DNA from: Eublepharis macularius
Taxonomy: Eukaryota; Chordata; Lepidosauria; Squamata; Eublepharidae
DNA length: 64,000 bases
Reading direction: 5' to 3'
Assembly (NCBI RefSeq): GCF_028583425.1
Contig: NC_072796.1
Location: 125,523,464 to 125,587,463 of the forward strand
The notes beneath the pieces are model-generated. The model saw nothing but the letters and a program-made list of their open reading frames with translations, had not been told where the DNA came from and searched no databases. Below, piece after piece: positions 11,259-23,200 of the stretch (within the stretch, counting starts at the first letter, position 1; the number at the start of each line of letters is the position of its first letter). A program made the translations under genes and the position numbers.

Positions 11259-12750
11259 GTGCCGTCAAGTCGTTTCTGACCTATGGCGACCCTATGAATG
11301 GAAGACCTCCAAAATGTTCTCTCTCTAACAGACCTACTCAGATCCTGCAAACTGGAGGACGTGGCTTCTTTTATTGAGTCAAGCCACCTCATTTTAGGTC
11401 TTCCTCTTTTCCTGCTGCCTTCCACTTTTCCTAGCATTATTGACTTTTCCAGAGAATCTTATCTTCTCATGATGTGACCAAAGTACGATAGCTTTCGTCT
11501 TGTCATTTTAGCTTCTAAGAATTCCGGCTTCATTTGATCTAGTACTCACTTGTTTGTCTTTTTGGCTGTCCATGGTATCTGCCAAACTCTCCTCCAGCAC
11601 CACATTTCAAATGAATCAAAGTTCTTCCTGTCAGCTTTCTCTACCGTCCAACTTTCACATCCATACATGGCAATGGGGAATACCATAGTTTGGATTATCT
11701 TGATCTTAGTTCCCAGAGAGACATCTTTATCTTTAAGGATCTTCTCTAGCTCCCTCACAGCTACTCTTCCAAGTCTCAATCTTCTTCTGATTTCTTCATT
11801 GCAGTCTCCCTGTTGGTTGATGATTGAGCCAAGGAATAGAAAATCTTGAACAACTTCAATTTCCTCATTGTCAACTTTAAAATTGTGTAGTTCCTCGGTA
11901 GTCATTACTTTTGTCTTCTTGATGTTCAGTTGTAATCCTGCTTTGGCGCTTTCCCCTTTAACCTTCATCAGTAGTTGTTTCAAGTCTTCACTATTTTCTG
12001 CTATTAATGTGGTGTCATCTGCATATCTCAAATTGTTAATGTTCCTCCCACCAATTTTCACTCCACCTTCTTCTAGATCTAATCCAGCTTTCCTTATGAT
12101 ATACTCTGCACAGAAGTTGAACAGGTAGGGAGATAATATGCATCCTTGTCTGACACCCTTGCCAATTGGAAACCATTCTGTTTCCCCATATTCTGTCCTG
12201 ACAGTAGCCTCTTGTCCAGAGTATAGGTTGCGCATCAAAACAATCAGATGTTGTGGAACTCCCATTTCTTTTAAGACTCTCCATAGCTTTTCATGATCTA
12301 CACAGTCAAAAGCTTTGCTGTATTCTATAAAACACAGGTTGATTTTCTTCTGAAATTCCCTGGTATGTTCCATTAGCCATCGTAAATTTGCAATGTGATC
12401 TCTGGTGCCTCTTCCTTTTCTGAATCCAGCTTGAACATCTGGCATTTCTCGTTCCATATATGGTAAGAGTCTTTGCTGTATAATTTTGAGCATCACCTTG
12501 CTTGCATGGGAAATTAATGCAATTGTCCAATAGTTACTGCACTCCTTGGCATCCCCTTTTTTGGGGATTGGAATGTAGACTGAGTGTTTCCAGTCGGTGG
12601 GCCATTGTTTTGTTTTCCATATTTGTTGACATATTCTTGTTAAGATTATGATGGACTCCATTTCTGTGGCTTGAAATAGCTCTATTGCTATTCCATCTAC
12701 TCCAGGTGCTTTGTTTCTCTCAATAGCTTTGAGTGCAGCTTTATTGCAGA
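11214..12750 (-). mobile_element. BovB (RTE-class) LINE, 5'-truncated insertion
   Basis: A 9-bp target duplication ATTATGCTT flanks the insertion at 11205-11213 and 12751-12759. The 3' end carries a (GT)n tract on the + strand (11214-11254) next to the BovB tail GGTCGCCATAGGTCAGAAACG. The interior is the C-terminal half of the RTE reverse-transcriptase ORF. BovB is abundant in squamates and horizontally mobile among vertebrates. Confidence 0.93.
11255..12750 (-). pseudogene. BovB ORF2 remnant: reverse transcriptase
   Basis: The open frame runs from the truncation point through 12661 to a TGA near 11543. It shows palm motifs in order: AFDCVDHEKLW, GVRQGCILSPYLFN and YADD (followed by TTLIAENSEDL), then KTKVM and the YGCESWTVEKADRK...WCWRRVWQIPWTAKKT block. 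After the TGA and a second in-frame stop the frame resumes with SYFGHIMRR and the GRPKMRWLDSIKEATSSSL block to the C-terminus near 11257. The N-terminal endonuclease domain is missing because of 5' truncation. Two stops in about 1.5 kb suggest a fairly young dead copy. Inactive. Confidence 0.92.
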
Positions 12751-13000
12751 ATTATGCTTATGATCCACCTTAAAACCATTACGCATATGTATTTATAAAT
12801 AAACTGTTGAAGTAAAAGGTGTTTCATCTAATATAAAAGACACCCCCCCCCTTTTACCTCTCAGCCACCCTGTAGCACTGACCATTCTGTTATTCTACCA
12901 AATATAGTAAAGTCTTCCTATGCTACAAGTGAAACTGAGTGAATTAAGGCAAGATTCTTTGTTGGTAGCAAAAAGAATTAGGGAATATTAAGGTAGGCAG

Positions 13001-13262
13001 CAGGGCTTTTTTTCAGCAGGAACGTGGGGGAACAGAGTTCCGGAAGCTCTTGAAAATGGTCACATGGCTGGTGGCCCCGCCCCCTGATCTCCAGACAGAG
13101 GGGACTTTAGATTGCCCTCCATGCCGCTGAGTGGCGCGGAGGGCAATCTAAACTCCCCTCTGTCTGGAGATCAGGGGGCGGGGGCCACCAGCCATGTGAC
13201 CATTTTCTCCAAGGGCAAACCCTCTGAGTTCTGCCACCTCTTTCCCCAGAAAAAAAGCCCTG
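13001..13262 (+). mobile_element. Foldback hAT-like MITE, ~260-bp family (copy 1)
   Basis: The ends are CAGGGCTTTTTTTCAGC and CAGAAAAAAAGCCCTG. The interior is a large inverted repeat around GATTGCCCTCC / GGAGGGCAATC. The exact 8-bp target duplication GTAGGCAG is at 12993-13000 and 13263-13270. Confidence 0.9.
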
Positions 13263-13383
13263 GTAGGCAGCATAATACAGGCCATTTCAGAGCCTTATAG
13301 AGAGCTGCCATTAACAAGTGTTACAGGCCAGCAGTCTCTTAAAGGAAGCAAAAGCCACACCGGTATGCATAACGTCTGAACAT

Positions 13384-13389
13384 TTTATT
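13384..13389 (-). promoter_or_regulatory. FBXO32: FBXO32 polyadenylation signal (AATAAA)
   Basis: TTTATT on the + strand reads AATAAA on the gene strand, in an AT-rich context at the distance expected from the mammalian 3'UTR length. A second hAT-like copy begins about 100 bases further on, outside the transcript. Confidence 0.6.
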
Positions 13390-14526
13390 TATAATTCAGT
13401 GTCAAAAAACAGTTTACAAAAAAAATGCATCACTGCTTGTACCAAACATCTGTGAAAGTTAAAGCATAGAACATGCAAGAAAAAAATGTGCAAAATTTAT
13501 ATGGAAGGATTTTCAGCCACACAATAATATTAAACATAAGAGGTTTCAACGTTTTTCACCTCTGAACCATTCTACTGAGCTACATCATGTTTTTTTAAAA
13601 AACAAATGAACACCAAAACCTCTCAAACAAGTAAGTGTCCTCTTTATAGATATATAGACAAGTATATATTAGCACGGCTAATGAAATCCTAAAAAGAAAT
13701 GTCTGTGACTTTATAAAAACAAGAAAAGATTCGTTCTGGTGCTGACCTATTGGCATTATGTAATGCAAAATATGACAGAGACTCTTTTTTTCCTGTTGAG
13801 TGTGCATTTGAGAGAAAAAGGGCAGCACCAGCTGTAGGGCAAAACGGATGCCTCTCCCTTCCACCCCAGTTCCTACACAACACACACCTCACAATTTGAG
13901 CAAAAGGCCATTACAGAGAGCTCTTTTCCTTGATTTACAGAGTTTGAAGCCATCCAACTCTTGTTGTTTCAGAGAGCTCTACAGAATATACACAACTGCA
14001 ATGTCAACTACTTTGGAGTAGTCCTATTGAGAGCAATAGGGCTGCGGCTCTAGGGCAAAAAGACTGACAAGATTTCTTAGTACCACAAATACATCACTGG
14101 CAGAGGTAGAAATCCCTAATCCCAAACTTCAAAACCAAAGATAATTTGAACATGGGATGGGAGCACCTCTTGAGTTTTTTCTGGATTGCCGCTACTCCTA
14201 GGGACACTGCAATACAAGGAGTTAAGAAACTGTAAGTATGGCTAGCAATAGAGAAGGCCAGAATAGCAGCAAAAGACAGCCAGGTGAGAGGTGGGAGCCA
14301 ACAGATATGTCTGGAAGGAGGACAGAATTCTCCTAGTGGGTCCCATTACAGACTTTTGGGAAATAGCGTCTAAGACAACGTTCTATTTGCTGGAACTCCA
14401 AGGCAATAAAATTATTTGGACTAGTGCCCTTATCAAAGGAAATAATTACACCCATTATCTTCAGTAGGCTTCCCCCCAGACACCATGTTATTTTGCTGAT
14501 ACCTCCTAGATCTATGAAGTTACTGC

Positions 14527-14785
14527 CAGGGCTTTTTTTTCAGCTGGAACGCGGTGGAACGGAGTTCCAGAACCTCTTGAAAATGGTCACATGGCTGGTG
14601 GCCCCGCCCCCTGATCTCCAGACAGAGGGGAGTTTAGATTGCCCTCCGTGCTGCCAAGCAGCACAGAGGGCAATCTAAACTCCCCCGTCTGGAGATCAGG
14701 GGGCAGGGCCACCAGCCATGTGGCCATTTTCTCTGAGGGCAACCCACTGAGTTCCACCACCTCTTTTCCCAGAAAAAAAGCCCTG
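14527..14785 (+). mobile_element. Foldback hAT-like MITE (copy 2), inside the FBXO32 3'UTR
   Basis: The target duplication is GTTACTGC (14519-14526) / GTTACTGA (14786-14793), 7 of 8 identical. The inverted arms at about 14578-14731 would form a long hairpin in the FBXO32 mRNA if the 3'UTR runs through as inferred. Confidence 0.88.
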
Positions 14786-17700
14786 GTTACTGATAAAAGT
14801 TGTAAAAAAGGAAAGAAAATCCAATATTCAGCTTCCTGGAATTCATGTTCCTCTAAAGACACACGTCCTAAAAAAGCGTTTAATTATCTTGTTTTCTTGT
14901 GTGTGGGGGGGTGAGATCTTGTAAATTTAAGTTCTTAAAGGGCTTTTTAACAGTAATTAAATTGTTTTTAAAAAATCAAAACCCAGCCTGCCCTCCCTTT
15001 GCATTGCATGTCGCTGGCATAACTCCATAAAGAGCCAATCTCATCCACAAACGGATCACAACTTCAGAGTCATAAAGACATCACATTTACAGCAAGCCAT
15101 TGTTTTTGCCAACAAGAGCGCCAGCAAAAGGAAAAGTTATAATTAAAGGACCTTTCTCTCTCTTCTGGCAAAACCCTAGGATGTTAAAATAAGCCACGAA
15201 ACAGGTTGCTGAGAAGTCTCTGCCCACACCACCCTCCCCTCTCTCATGTAGTGATTGGAAGATTTCAAGCTCAAGAACATTCTGTCAGATTTATTAAATA
15301 TTTTACTGCATAGGGAATGTTCCTGGGCTATTTCAAGTTAGGCCTGGTCTACACGTACATCACTTCAGATTAGCAGTGGGGGGATGCCATTTTTTTAAAT
15401 GTTCCCTGCCTGTAAAAATCTGAGACAAAGATTTCCAGTTTAATTCCCTCTTTGTTCTTGCTATGCTAGTGTTCTTCTTGCATACAACCTTTTTATGTAA
15501 GGGAGCATCCAAAAATGTGACATCCCCCCTGCCCCACCTGCATCCATTTGAAGTGGTATAGTCCCTTCTAACATCTCAGAACTCTACCACCTGTCTAGAA
15601 CATATGCAAACAAGGCCTGAAGCCACCTGACATCAGTAATCTGGTAGACAGAAAAAGTGGACTACACTCTAAGAGTTCTATTGTGCAAAAGTTGTCGTAG
15701 TTGTGCAGAAATAAGAACCCTCAAATCACATTCCTCAACAGCAGCTGACCTTATTTCACAGAGATCAGGCGCTCATATAGACAATCAACTAACCCACCAC
15801 CATATGCGTTCTCTCTTGGATATCTTTGTCACCTTGCCGTGCGGAAATAGGATTTTACTACCCATCGGATGTAGTTGTATGGGTGGCAAGCAGTCACCCT
15901 TTGGGGCTCACATTCTGAAACATGGCCTTTTGAACTCAGCTCCTCAATCAACAGCTGAAAAGCATTAAAAACTTTCCTGGACACACATGGCACAGACCTT
16001 ATTTATTTACTTTGCATAGGAAAATGCCTGTGCAATCATAAGTGTTTCAAGAGTAGAGAACTCACACATTTTATAAAATCAAAACAATAAAAAGCCATAA
16101 TACAGACCAGCAATATTCACTAGGAAATTGTACACTAGGGGGTGGTTTGGAAGTAGGAAAAGATTAACAGGATCACAAGAACAACAAAATGTGCACTCAC
16201 TATTCTAGATTAACTGGTTTTACACTTAGTGTAATAAGATGGATGAAAACGGTTTCACAAACACGTATACAGTTGCATGCTCTTTCTCTCCCTCTCCCAC
16301 AAGTAATGATCCAGTCGCCCAAAGCCACCTTTCCTTACATTCAGATCTCTTTCTCACCCTCGTAAACGGCACTGACTTCTTAGCACAATTCTCAACGTGC
16401 CATATCTGCTGTTCCAACATACTCAATTCGTACCACTTTAACTGTCAATTTCCTTCAAAGAATCCTGGGAGTTCAGTTGCCAACAGACCTAGAGAAGAAT
16501 GCCCTGTCCTTTGAATAAAGGTTTGATGTGTGGAAATGGACAGTGGAAGGTTTTTCATGGCATGGAAATAAACCACATCACCTGGTAAATACCATCCCAT
16601 TATGCCTCTATTAAAGAGACAGCACATGTTTTTCTCAGGCAGTCTGCAATCCTACCTGGGAGTTGTACTTTAATGACCACACTGAGAAGTCCCCATTAGA
16701 GATCCCTAGCTACCTTCCTCATAGAACAGTTGCCAGAATTCCCTGGACCGAGGACACAACTTAACATAGTTTTAATTCTGCTGTGCGGATATGCATGGCC
16801 TCTAGGTACCATTGCCCCCTTCCTTTCTCATCATACATTTTTCAAGTATTGATGCAGAAATGTGCCATGGATGATATGTAGTGATATAAATAATTTCCAT
16901 GGAATTCCTGTCTGATAGAACCCAAGGAATCACTCTTCGTTCACAGTGCTGAAACCAACAATAATTCATGACAAGAAGCCTTCCTCCACAGGTCCGCCAC
17001 AGTAAAATGCATGTCATTTAAACTTTGTTTCATATTGCATCGTGGGAGAATGCTTCATTGTTCCACAAAAGCATATCCTCAAGTCAGCTTCTAATTCACA
17101 GTAACAACTGTAAACATATAAACAATAAAACCTCCCTCCCTTCCTTCAGCACAAGCAGAGCTTCCTGCTACCTAAAATTGACGTGGTGCAACCATTTAAA
17201 CCCTACTGCTAACCCTCACTGTATTAACCGAGCACATCAACAACACATCAGCATCACAGGGAAGAAAGTTAGTGTGTTTTGTCCTTCCACTGAAAATACA
17301 GTGGGAAAGACTCTGGTAAGGTTGTGACCAAACTTTCTTTCTTGACATGGTGGTTTTTCAGACATGGGTTTTCTTTTTTTAGCTGGAGGGAGCATACATT
17401 CAATCCCTCTGCCTGCCCTTTGAAGTGGTGCAGTCTAGCAACAGAAAGATCACGAGGCTACAGCTGATGTCTTCGGCTTCACAGCACATCCCACAAAATA
17501 CATTTCCTTCGTCAGCTGTCAGAACAAGTATGCTAACATTCCCTTCAACGCATACCTCTAGAAGTGTAGCATTATTAACTTCCTGATACTTATTGATGGC
17601 AGGTTTACTTATGCCCCTAGCAAGGGCTGGGCGATGCTTGCATTCAACAAGACACATGGGAGAAGATGCCCTAAAGAGAAGGTGGTAAAGTGACAGAGCC

Positions 17701-20193
17701 ACAACCTTTTTATTTGAGTCACGTGGCCCATTCTGGGCTGGTGTTTAGTTAACTGGCTAGAGAGGTGTTCAGGAGGTATGTGCCTTGCAGGGGAAGATAC
17801 TACTGAATAACCAATGAACACCACCCATAGACTCAAAGGCAATAGCCAGTCACATTTCTCTATGATACTCATCTCAGACTCAACGATCAACATTCAACAG
17901 AATGGTGGTCACCAATCCAATGGCTTTAATGATCTCCCAGTCCAATTCTGTTGCAATTTTTCAACAGATTGTGCAAGAGTTGCCAGAATATGGCTTTTCT
18001 ATGGAATGCTGCAAGAGGGTCAGGATCCTGCTATTATATTCCTGTTACAGGGAACAGCAACTATCTATTTTTAACCTGCACTTACAAGGACTACCTGAAC
18101 AGGATTACTAAGAGATTTGCCTTGCATCAGTGTGCAAAAAGAATCAAAAAGAACAAAGCAGCAAAGAGAATGGCTGGTAGATTAATTAACAATAATAAAC
18201 TCAAATATTCATTCCTGACATCTTGAATTTCATCTTCAAATACTGACTTTCTAGATTTGTCCTTTGCAAGGCACCTTAATTTTACATACATTGTATTCAA
18301 ACAATGGGAAAGAACAAATCTTGATCATCGTTCTTCTTTCCCAGTTTCCCCAAATTAGAAATCTCTTCCTTGAGAACAATAATCAGATTCTGTAGTTAAA
18401 ACCTTGGGTGGTCCTTAGGATATAAACCTACGGAACAGCATTTAGATACAAATCATTGGAATTTTACCAGGCAAACTAACAAAACCAGGATCCGCAATAT
18501 TAAGAGTCAAATTTCAGATGTAATTTCAGATTAATTCCATACAAACCAAACCATTCCAAATTTATATTGGTATGACATTACAAGTCTATAGCCCCTGCTC
18601 CAATTCTCATTAAATATAAGTAAATATGTTCAGGGGCAAAAGTAAGTCATGACAGAGAAATTGTTTTTCTTTTTTATAAATGTTTTTGTCAGTGGCTCAT
18701 GACCACCCCTTGCCTATTGGCTTCTTCTTGCAAATTCCTTGCACAGATGTAGAACATCTGTCCAGAGTCCACCCTGATACACATAAGAAATGGCACAAGG
18801 GAGCTTTCTCATTCACTTTAATGCACATACAGCTGTTCCTTCCATTGAAGTGAATGGAGACCTTAATTGCTTTCATGACTAGACAGTCACTCCTTCTGCC
18901 TTTAAGTAACCTGGATTGAGACTGCCTACACTGTTATTGACAAATGTAGAGTTAAAAGCAATTTTCATCTAGTGTAATCCTGACCTTGAAAATTGCATAA
19001 CAATTACACGTATGAACTAACTGAATGCTAATTCAGTCATGTCTATTTCCTGTTTTGGGGATCACATGTACAGTTAGCTCCCTTTCTGAAAAAAAAATTC
19101 AAAACTGCTTTGGGGATGGGAAAGAGGAAGGAAAGGTAAGTTCATTATGTCACAGGGCACCACCCGACTTGCCTTGCAAGTCGGGTCTTCCCAATTCAAG
19201 CTCTTGAGTGTTGAAAGCCTGCACACTCATATGTTTTCAAGAGTTCACATCAGAGAAAAAAAAGTAATCTGTTGGAAAAAGGAGACAAAACTGCCTCTGC
19301 CACTCTCAGCATGCTATGTTTGAATGTGGCATAGTCAACCGAGATCAGAGAAAGTCTAGAACAGTATAAACAAATGGGCATGATGGGCCATACAGCCACT
19401 AGAAAACACGGAGGACTGATACAGCCTAAAAGCCAATGTTTCCATCATGAACTCTTCTTTGCATTCAACATTTTTCACAGCCCAAGGGAAGTATCCAGCG
19501 AAGCGTATCGGCTCTTCTAAGTTCCTTCGAACTTGACTATTCAAATATGGCCAAAAAGGAAAGCAGACTGCATTAGAAATCAAGGATTAACCCAAAGAAA
19601 TACGGTTACTGTCACCAATGCAAGCACTTCACATTGCATATTAGTTTGGAAAGCTTTTCAGAGGTAGAAAATGGCGTGGTGTGTACATTTTGTGTTGATT
19701 CTTTTAAAAAAAAAAGGATACAGGATGTATCCCTCCCTCATACATGTCATTCTAAAAATATTTTCGGTATAAATATCTGTAGTAAACAAAACCCAGATTG
19801 GGGAGTAGTTCAACAGCTTTAGCCTAACCACACTGTTTTCCTTTTCCGTGTGCTGAAACCAAAGAGGCATTTCAAATGGATACAGGGCACATTCCATCTG
19901 AATCCCTTAAGCAGAACTGTCTCTCCCCTGTACCTTTCACTCCAATTCTTATGAAAAGACATATTTACAAAGCAGTTTCTTTCCATGCATCGTTTTGATT
20001 AGTAGAAGGCCGTGTTCTTAAAAGAGTCTGACGCCACCTGAATCACAACTCCCTTTGCCTCCTAAAATCTCATCATCCTCTTGATGCAGGAGCCTCAAAC
20101 TGCAATATTTACACACTATATACAGGCTGAGCAGGTTTTCTCAGCAGTAAAAAAAAAATGTCCCTTGGAGATACAATGAAATTGTCCTGGAGT

Positions 20194-20283
20194 TCAAAAT
20201 CTGAACAAGTTGATGAAGTCCTGGGGCGAAAGCGAAACGGAGCAGCTCTCTGGGTTGTTCGCTGTACAAGGATGCTCAGTGCC
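20194..20283 (-). CDS. FBXO32: FBXO32 exon 9 with stop codon
   Basis: The acceptor is CCTTCTAG (ending 20284). It encodes [19 protein letters not shown] and then [10 protein letters not shown], followed by TGA at 20196-20194. The long 3'UTR continues in the same exon. Confidence 0.96.
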   Translation of the reverse strand, partial: GTEHPCTANNPESCSVSLSPQDFINLFRF

Positions 20284-23200
20284 CTAGAAGGGGGAAATAA
20301 TTTAGAAACAGTTACATGATTAGTGGCGTATCCAGGGCTTTTTTTCAGCAGGAACGCGGGGGAACGGAGTTCCGGAACCTCTTGAAAATGGTCACATGGC
20401 TGGTGGCCCCACCCCCTGATCTCCAGACAGAGGGGAGCTTAGATTGCCCTCTGCTGGAGCGGCACAGAGGGCAATCTAAACTCCCCTCTGTCTGGAGATC
20501 AGGGGGCGGGGCCACCAGCCATGTGACCATTTTCTCCGAGGGCAACCCACTGAGTTCCACCACCTCTTTTCCCAGAAAAAAAGCCCTGGGTGTATCTGTA
20601 GAGAGTTTACATGCAGTCCTGAACAGCATTACACTTTTTAAAGTCCACTAAAGTCCGAGGTCTAAGAAGGACATAATTCTTCTTGAGATGAATACAGCCC
20701 TGACTTCTCAAAGTGGATCTTGCAATAAATAATGCTGCAGTGAATGGCGGCAAATTAAAACGAAAGGCTACTGCATCACTTAAATGAATTAAATCTTGCT
20801 CGTACATTATAAATGTACTTTTGGCTTGGTATGGGATAAACGAATAAATGAAAAAAATCTCTCTCTAATTAAAGCTCAAAGTATAGGAAGTCAGCTCGTA
20901 GTTTTCTTTTTATCAAATATCGAGCTAACGCTCAAACAACACATCCTCTACCCCAAACTTAAAAATTAACAGCTATTAGGTTTGCATTTTATTCGGCTTG
21001 GGTATGATCACCTACCTTCCAGGAGAGAATATGGCAGTGTCTGCAGAGCTGCAAGGTATCTCCATATTGCTCCTTCCTCGGGTAGCATCTCACAAGCTTG
21101 AAGTACATCTTCTTCCAATCCAAATGTCCTTTGTCTGACAAGATTAACCGCTTGCGAATCTGAAATGTAAATAAATGAATGAATTGCAGAACTGTAGGCC
21201 TGGGTTCAAGGGTTGGTTACAGTACAATCCATACCTGAAACAAGATCTACCGAATCTAAGCTCTCAGAGACAAATATATGCCACAATCAAATACTTCTTA
21301 AAAAACAATCATGTGTTTGCGTTTAACTATGTGTTTTGGTTAATTGTTGGTTTTAAATTACATATGTCCAAATGTTGTTTTAATATTTTTGACTATTCAT
21401 TATCTTGTGGAACCCTGAGCTTTGTGGAAAGGCGGCACAGAAATTTAAAGAAATAGAAAAAGGGGCCCAAACAGAAGACATGAATACCAAACAGCGGCTG
21501 AAAATATTCCAGAAGGATAGTATTTAGTCTGCCACAGCAAAAATGAACAGGAGTCCTGTGGCCCCTTAAATATTAACATTTAAAAAAATTATTCCAGCAT
21601 AAACTTTTACGGACTAGAGCCTAGAACAAAAATGTGTTAGGCTTCAAGGTACCACAATATTCCTGTATGTCACTTAGAAAGATGCCTACCGGACACTGAT
21701 GATAAATAAAATTATACCAAGCAATTGAGCCACTAACATTGCACAACTGGATGGCAAGAGGTGTAATTGGGATCCAAAGAAAGGGACGTATGCACAAAAG
21801 AAAGAACACCGCATCGAGATGTGATTCTGTACATTGAGGACTCTGTGTGTGTGCACATTGTTACTGATGTTCTAGCTGCTGAAAAGACAAGTCACTTTTA
21901 AAACTTGAATGGTGGCTTGCCTCTTCAGCAATAGGAACTGCGAACACGTTCCTTCTTTACATTAATACCATAGAGTATAAGTTGTTTTCAGGCACTTAAT
22001 GGATGGAAGATATTGCACATTTGTTTAATGGATGGAAGATATTGCACATTTGTTTTCAGGAGCCTCTTGACTTCATGGAATATCTTCAGAAATAAATACT
22101 TTGGGCCTAAGTGACTGAAAAGAAATTTGGGGCAAAACTAAAATAAGAACCTAAGGGGCCACATTTCTAGTGTCTATTTCATGCCTTATCCTTAAGCCCT
22201 CCTGGAATGCTGTACAAGATTTCCCCTTTCCTCCATTTTATCCCTATGACAATCCTATAAGATAAGCTAAGGCTGAAAGAGAATGTGGCCCAAATGTGGC
22301 TAAATGGAGACTTGATCCTGGATTCCCCCCATCCTAGCTCATCATTATAACCAATATACCATGCTGACTCCCTGTTGTTAATAGTAATAATAATAATAAC
22401 ATTCAATTTATATACGCCCTTCAGGATGATTTAACACCCACTCAGAGCAGTTTACAAAGTATGTCATCATTATCCCCACAACAAAAAACACCCTGTGAGG
22501 TGGGTGGGGCTGAGAGACCTCTGAAAGATCTGTGACTGACCCAAGGTCACCCAGCTGGCTTCAAGTGGAGGAGTGAGGAATCAAACCCAGTTCTCCAGAT
22601 TAGAGTCCCATGTTCTTAACCACTACACCAAACTGGCTCTCAGTTTGTTTTGAAGTTTCCCAAAACTTCATTCTTGCTGGCTGGTTACTATTACCTGTCT
22701 GTCTGTGAAGTGGTAGTGGCAAAGCTTTTTCCAGAGTAGCCGATCCTCGCTGAGCACGTGAAGACTGGGGGTCACTTGCCCGAGACTCACGATGTCTCTC
22801 CCATCTGTTAGCCGCTGCATGATGTTCAATTGTAAACATAAGGGCAGGTCTGTGAAAGTTAAACCTTTAAAGGCCGGCTGGGAAAAGACAGAAAGAGAGC
22901 AAATAGTGAAGTGTAGCTACTATAGAAAATGCAAGTGGAGATTCAAAAACTTAATGAACATATACTCTTTACAATATGATATTTCTCGTCCAAAGTTTCA
23001 ATGCAATATTCTAAAGTTTTATGTATGGAGTTAAATCCTCTGGTTATGCTGCTATGAATTCCTCCAAAATAACCATGGGTATTTTAGTTTGGTAACAATG
23101 TCAGGAATTCTATTAGGAATCCATATTCCCTTCCCCAGAGAACTACAGTTACCAGGTTTTCTTGGTTGGAGGGAATAACTATTAAAATGGCACAGTGTAG

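Larger units (their letters stand above)
13370..20193 (-). other. FBXO32: FBXO32 3'UTR, about 6.8 kb
   Basis: Mammalian FBXO32 mRNAs also carry a 3'UTR of several kilobases. The stretch downstream of the TGA is unusually poor in recognisable transposons compared with the rest of the window: only the hAT-like foldback element at 14527-14785 is obvious. It ends where an AATAAA appears on the - strand (13384-13389). Exact cleavage and any alternative poly(A) sites cannot be read from the sequence. Open frames in this stretch on either strand match no known protein and are taken as chance. Confidence 0.7.
21160..22694 (-). other. FBXO32: FBXO32 intron 7
   Basis: It contains a possible fragment of the AGTCCAGTAGCACC-type repeat (about 21545-21660), a two-copy tandem repeat of 29 bp (21997-22025 and 22026-22054) and a reversed SINE next to exon 7 (22380-22640). 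The rest is unremarkable. Confidence 0.7.
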
